From Impatiens glandulifera (lineage: Eukaryota > Streptophyta > Magnoliopsida > Ericales > Balsaminaceae), in assembly GCF_907164915.1 (NCBI RefSeq), contig NC_061865.1, positions 57,866,587-57,930,586 of the forward strand: a DNA stretch of 64,000 bases, read 5' to 3'. The translations under genes were made by a program, and so were the position numbers. The notes beneath the pieces were generated by a model. It saw only the letters and a program-made list of their open reading frames with translations. It was not told the DNA's origin and searched no databases. Positions 60,069 to 64,000 of the stretch are shown in pieces. Position 1 is the first letter of the stretch, and every line of letters starts with the position of its first letter.

Positions 60069-60909
60069 AGATGATTGAATTCTAAGGATATTTTAATAAA
60101 AATAACTTTAAAAATAATTTAAAAACAAATCCAAACACTTGAATTTTTTAAGAGTAATAACATATATAGAACAATATTTAGTTGTCATTAATGATTTTTC
60201 CCACTCTTATTAGATTTCAAGAGTTATCAAATGCTTCAAAATATAATAGGAAATAGAAAATTTACTCACACCAATATATATAAATTTTACTGTTGTAGTT
60301 TAGGCTTAAAATGGCATAAAATCACAATTAATTAAAATGCTAAATTCATTTTAAGAAATTTAATAAAACTCTAATTATTTCTTATTAAACTTTATTTATT
60401 ATTTTTTTAAAATTAATTGCGCAAGACAATTTTGGTCACAGATTTATTGTAGTTATATATTTTGCTAAGATTAATTATATAACAAATAATTATCTTAAAT
60501 GTCAAGTTTATACCTTAAATTTCTGCTAATTCTAATATTTTCCCTTTACGGGTATAACACTGCAACCAACTAGAAGAACAATTTTTTCAAAGAAATTTTA
60601 TACTCATATAGTCATATATATAAAGATTATGATTGACTCATATATACTCTAATTTTGTTACCATATATAAATTTTATGAACAAACAATTATTATTGACTC
60701 ATATTTTTGTGAGATTATGATATATGTCATTCGAAACACTTTTATTTTAAAAAGTTTTTAAACTGAATTCAAATGACAGTTAAAAATTGAACTTAGACAC
60801 AAATTCCTAAATAAATCACTGATCACATTCTTCCATCAAAATACTTTACCAATATATTTATGTGAAATGAAGCCAATTAATCTATTCTTGATGTTAAAAA
60901 ATTATAACG

Positions 60910-60964
<55 letters not shown>

Positions 60965-61170
60965 ACATTAATCCATCATAAGATAAGAAAGTTCAACAAT
61001 AATAGAAATACAAATTGAAAATAAGTTCACAAGGTGTTTTTCCAAAAAAAAAAAAGAAAGAAAAGAAAAGAAAAATGATTCATAGGGTGTCTTAGAAGTT
61101 CAAACAAAAACAAGTAAAAAAAGAGAGTTTGTTGCAAGGCATAATTCAAAGTAATGGAAAATAAACAAAT
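59861..61170. other. AT-rich spacer downstream of the B3 gene
   Basis: Contains (AT)n tracts at 60018-60062 and 60911-60960 and an A/G-rich tract near 61.05 kb. No coding region seen. Confidence 0.55.
60911..60960. repeat. (AT)n microsatellite
   Basis: About 50 bp of AT repeats, about 210 bp beyond the stop codon of the B3 gene. Confidence 0.9.
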
Positions 61171-62774
61171 CTATTTGGGAAGCCATGATCCGGCACGAAG
61201 AGCCGTCATCTTCAAGTAAATTGTAGACGGTTCAGCTTGATGGTTCACGACAAACTCACAAATACATCTGTCTTCTTCGACTAGTTTGTTAATTTTCACA
61301 AATAACTTCCATCCCTTGGTGAGCACGGTCCTCCCATCTTTCCATGTCACAACTTTAGTGTAAATTTGCCTCCCTTCTTGATCCACCAACATCACAGACG
61401 ATGAAAGCTTAATGTTGTTGTCTTTCATTATATGAGCAGGAAGATGCTACATTACATAATAATTATATATCAAAGAATTATAAGTTAAAAATTTAAATAA
61501 AAATGTGTCTTACTAATTCATTATGTCTGTCCTGTCTAAGTCTCGTCACGAAATAAGGATTGTTAGGACGCTTAATAATCCCGTATTTGAAAATGGTCTC
61601 CTCACTCTCAAACTTAGGAATTTCAAAAGAAGATGATTGTTTTCCTTTCACCATTAGGCCAACATTAGACTCCACAATTGCTTTTCCTTTTTCTAATAAA
61701 ATTAGAAACATATTAATCTTTGAATTTTTTTTATTAGAAATGATATATATATATTTGAGTGGAATTGAGAATTTTATATTAATTAGTAATGTAATAATAA
61801 TAATACTTACTAGAATGGGTAATTGGCCCTTGTTTCTCCTTTTTAGTGATGCTTAAACTTGTCTTCCTGAGCTTCTTCAACCTTTCCTTTTCCTCCTCCA
61901 TGTCATATTGCTCTATATCTTGCACTTCCTCAATCTCATCATCGCCCACTTCTTCTACAACATTATCATCATACTCATAATCACCATCATCAATGTTCTT
62001 GTCAGCTTCATAGTCTTCGTCATCGTCCTTGTCCTTGTCCTTATCATCGTCATCGTCCTCATTGTCATCTTCATCTTGGTCTTCCTCAACATTTTCCGAG
62101 TCATTCATGGTTGATTGAGGTTGAACAAATTTTTGTCCACACTTTGAATGCCCAAAATGCATAAAATCAAAACATAAATCTCCATCGTAATCAAAAACCA
62201 GGACATGACCATCTTCAAGCGATATGTCAGATACAAATTTTGACCATCCATTCATAAAAAAGAAATCGTGTCCCTTCTTTTCTATGTGCACCGTCCAACA
62301 TCTTCCCCGACTACTTTTCAAGGTAGGTTTCCTTGGTACAAATCCTTCGAGTTCTTCAACAAATTTTTGGGGAAGTTGCTATAAAGAAAAATAAGTTTTG
62401 AATAAATCTCATATGTAAATTAAAAGAAAAATCACAAGCAAAGTCATTTTAATCATTTAATTCAAATAACCCCAAACAGTTAACTTATTTATCTCTATTA
62501 TTCAAATAATCATATCATTTATAAAAAACCTACCTCAAACATACTCCAAGACTTACACAAAATGTTATTATTCACAAGCACATAATAGTCTCAGCAGTTA
62601 ATTATGAATTTCAAGATACACAATTCTATACTTTTACAAAAAAATGCAAATAAATATATATATCCGTGATCGCAAATTTTATATTAAAAAGAAAGACGAG
62701 AAAAACTTTATACTTACTAGAGACTTTGAATTTGTAGATTCCGTGTACACCTTGAAGAAGCTAGCAAACCTCAT
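61171..62774 (-). CDS. REM-type B3-domain DNA-binding protein, 359 aa, four exons
   Basis: Exons (minus strand): 62774-62718, 62378-61811, 61692-61514, 61446-61171. All introns are GT-AG with GTAAGT or GTAAGA donors, and phases fit (total 1,080 nt). Residues 1-19 (MRFASFFKVYTESTNSKSL) plus QLPQKFVEELEGFVPRKPT and RCWTVHIEKKGHDFFFMNGW, then SKFVSDISLEDGHVLVFDY, form a first B3 domain (about 5-105). An acidic Asp/Glu-rich linker (about 112-185) follows. A second B3 domain (about 255-355) has NPYFVTRLRQDRHN, HLPAHIMKDNN, VTWKDGRTVLTKGWKLFVKI and ends SWLPK. Two B3 domains with an acidic linker are typical of the plant REM family of nuclear DNA-binding proteins, several of which act in reproductive development. 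The ATG at 62774 is preferred because REM proteins usually start shortly before FFKV; an upstream in-frame ATG at 62876 would add 34 residues. It is the only clearly intact multi-exon gene here. Single-exon open frames on the plus strand (61560-61856, 61908-62114, 62644-62886) are antisense shadows. Confidence 0.9.
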
Positions 62775-62874
62775 CGTGTGTTCGACTTCTTCTGAACTGT
62801 TCGTCTCTGCTCTTAATATTAATCTAATAAATTGTGCAAGAATTTTTAGAGAAAAACTGTATATATTAAATGTC

Positions 62875-63530
62875 AAAATTACTTAATTACTTTTCCCATT
62901 GGATAGAACCTTATTAATTACTAGGCTATCTTATCATTTCAAATTATGGGATATACTCTATTACTTTATTAAAGTCATAATAAATGATTATTCACAAAAT
63001 CCAGAAAAAAAAAAATTCGTAGACAAAAAGATGATTAAATGGGCTCTTATTATGTTATGAATAGGTGCGTAGGGCCGGCCCTTAATAATCTCAACGAGCC
63101 CATGAAAGCCCAAAATATTATTAAAGCTATACTCAACCCCACAAAATTCTATTTTTTTTAATTACTTAGCTTCACCCAACCTAATAGTCATGCCCATCAA
63201 TAATTAGTAGGTTTCTCTTTACGTGTCTCTCACGCGGTATCTGACAAGACCTTCCTCGTCTCGTTTTGACATTTCTAAAAAACTCAATTGTACGTATTAA
63301 TTAGTCGGTATGACAACTTGTTGGTATCAAAAACCAATGGTCCAGTATGACTTTGTCCCTATATTACTTATGTTTTTCATTTCTTGTATAGCCGAAACTA
63401 ATCGGGCTTTGTTTGATCTCCCAGAAGTGGGAGCTGAATCAGCTTTCGTGTAACATGTTATGGTCTCAACGCCTGAATAATAGTCTTACCACGAACGTGC
63501 AATTCCATCACCCACTTCTGGAATTGCACA
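62875..63530. other. Upstream region of the B3 gene
   Basis: AT-rich next to the gene. From about 63.06 kb there is a GC-richer passage with GTAGGGCCGGCCCTTAATA and GAGCCCATGAAAGCCCAAAA, which may be one end of a decayed transposon. No open frame of note. Confidence 0.45.
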
Positions 63531-63533
63531 CAA

Positions 63534-64000
63534 CAGGGACTCAGATCGCTACTAAAAAATGTGGACACAAGGGGTTAAACATATAGTTTGTATACACACT
63601 TAATTAAGGATGTGTTCATTATTAGGTCATTATTAGACGAGTTTTCTGGGGAAATTAAAAGAGAACTAGTATGACACCCCACTACTATGGTCCTCCGCTT
63701 AAACTCAAAGTGTTTTCAAAAAATGTGGACATAAGGGTTTAAACATATAGTCCGCATACACACTTAACCATTTAATTAGGCGCGGAACTTGTCGCCTAAC
63801 GGGCTCGAACCCAGTATCTCTCAAGGAGACTGGAGATATTCACCTCTTGTTGCCGCTATAGAAATTAGACGAGATTTGATCAATCTTCTTGAATTATTTT
63901 TCGCTTGTCGCCCTATATCTTTTCTTTTTCTCTTAAATAATTTATTTTGTTCTTTATTTTATAATAATTGGTATCACATCTAGGGACAGATCTATGATTC
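63534..64000. repeat. Third partial copy of the CATGACACCCC repeat block, cut by the window end
   Basis: Matches 25.32-25.83 kb and 45.18-45.58 kb: GTGGACACAAGGGGTTAAAC, GGCGCGGAACTTGTCGCCTAA, CGGGCTCGAACCCAGTATCT, and the first bases of the TCACATCT-flanked MITE (AGGGACAGATCTATGATTC). The rest lies outside the window. The frame at 63789-63983 is not supported. Confidence 0.8.

Noticed and set aside
61908..62114. Hydrophobic 68-aa plus-strand protein that looks like a membrane segment
   Set aside because: It is the antisense of the acidic linker of the B3 gene: GAT/GAC/GAA codons become ATC/GTC/TTC.

Overview
This is nuclear DNA of a flowering plant, most likely a eudicot. The evidence is a very AT-rich base composition, long (AT)n and (TTA)n microsatellites, GT-AG introns, plant transposon families (CACTA, hAT, MULE-like, Helitron, a solo LTR) and a plant-specific B3-domain gene. 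I cannot name the species. Only two genes look intact and ordinary: a single-exon ubiquitin-like gene at 2.3 kb (+) and a four-exon REM-type B3 gene at 61.2-62.8 kb (-).

Left part (1-22 kb). AT-rich DNA with a candidate MITE leads into the ubiquitin-like gene. A CACTA element of about 4 kb (4717-8710, TTA target duplication) carries spliced fragments of host genes, one of them the histone-fold protein MHF1/CENP-S. It sits inside a decayed tandem array whose units have a loose period of about 395 bp. Next comes a ruined CACTA transposase (TNP2-like, 10.9-13.1 kb, -). Two related non-autonomous hAT elements follow in opposite orientation (14346-15489 and 19837-20920), each with a remnant of a zinc-finger hAT transposase. 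The first copy (U1) of a repeated three-exon gene unit lies between them.

Middle (22.3-59.9 kb). This is a tandem segmental duplication: copy A about 22.3-39.8 kb and copy B about 40.6-59.9 kb. Each copy holds two more gene units (U2 and U3 in A; U4 and U5 in B). All five units share a promoter of site II-like TGGGCC/GGCCCA motifs, a telo-box-like element and a TATA box, followed by three exons with canonical splice sites. They can encode proteins of 59-73 aa that I do not recognise; they could equally be non-coding RNA genes. The copies have been remodelled independently. A has a solo LTR, a triple nest of DNA transposons, a 210-bp perfect-centre palindrome and a RanGAP gene fragment. B has a Helitron with three tandem 5' ends, a 117-bp (AT)n tract and an 84-bp minisatellite.

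Right part (59.9-64 kb). AT-rich spacer is followed by the REM gene, and then by a third partial copy of the repeat seen at 25 and 45 kb, which runs off the window.

The strongest candidate for something undescribed is the locally amplified five-copy gene unit, spread by nested tandem duplication and interleaved with gene-capturing transposons. All homology calls were made by reading the sequence; none was checked against a database.
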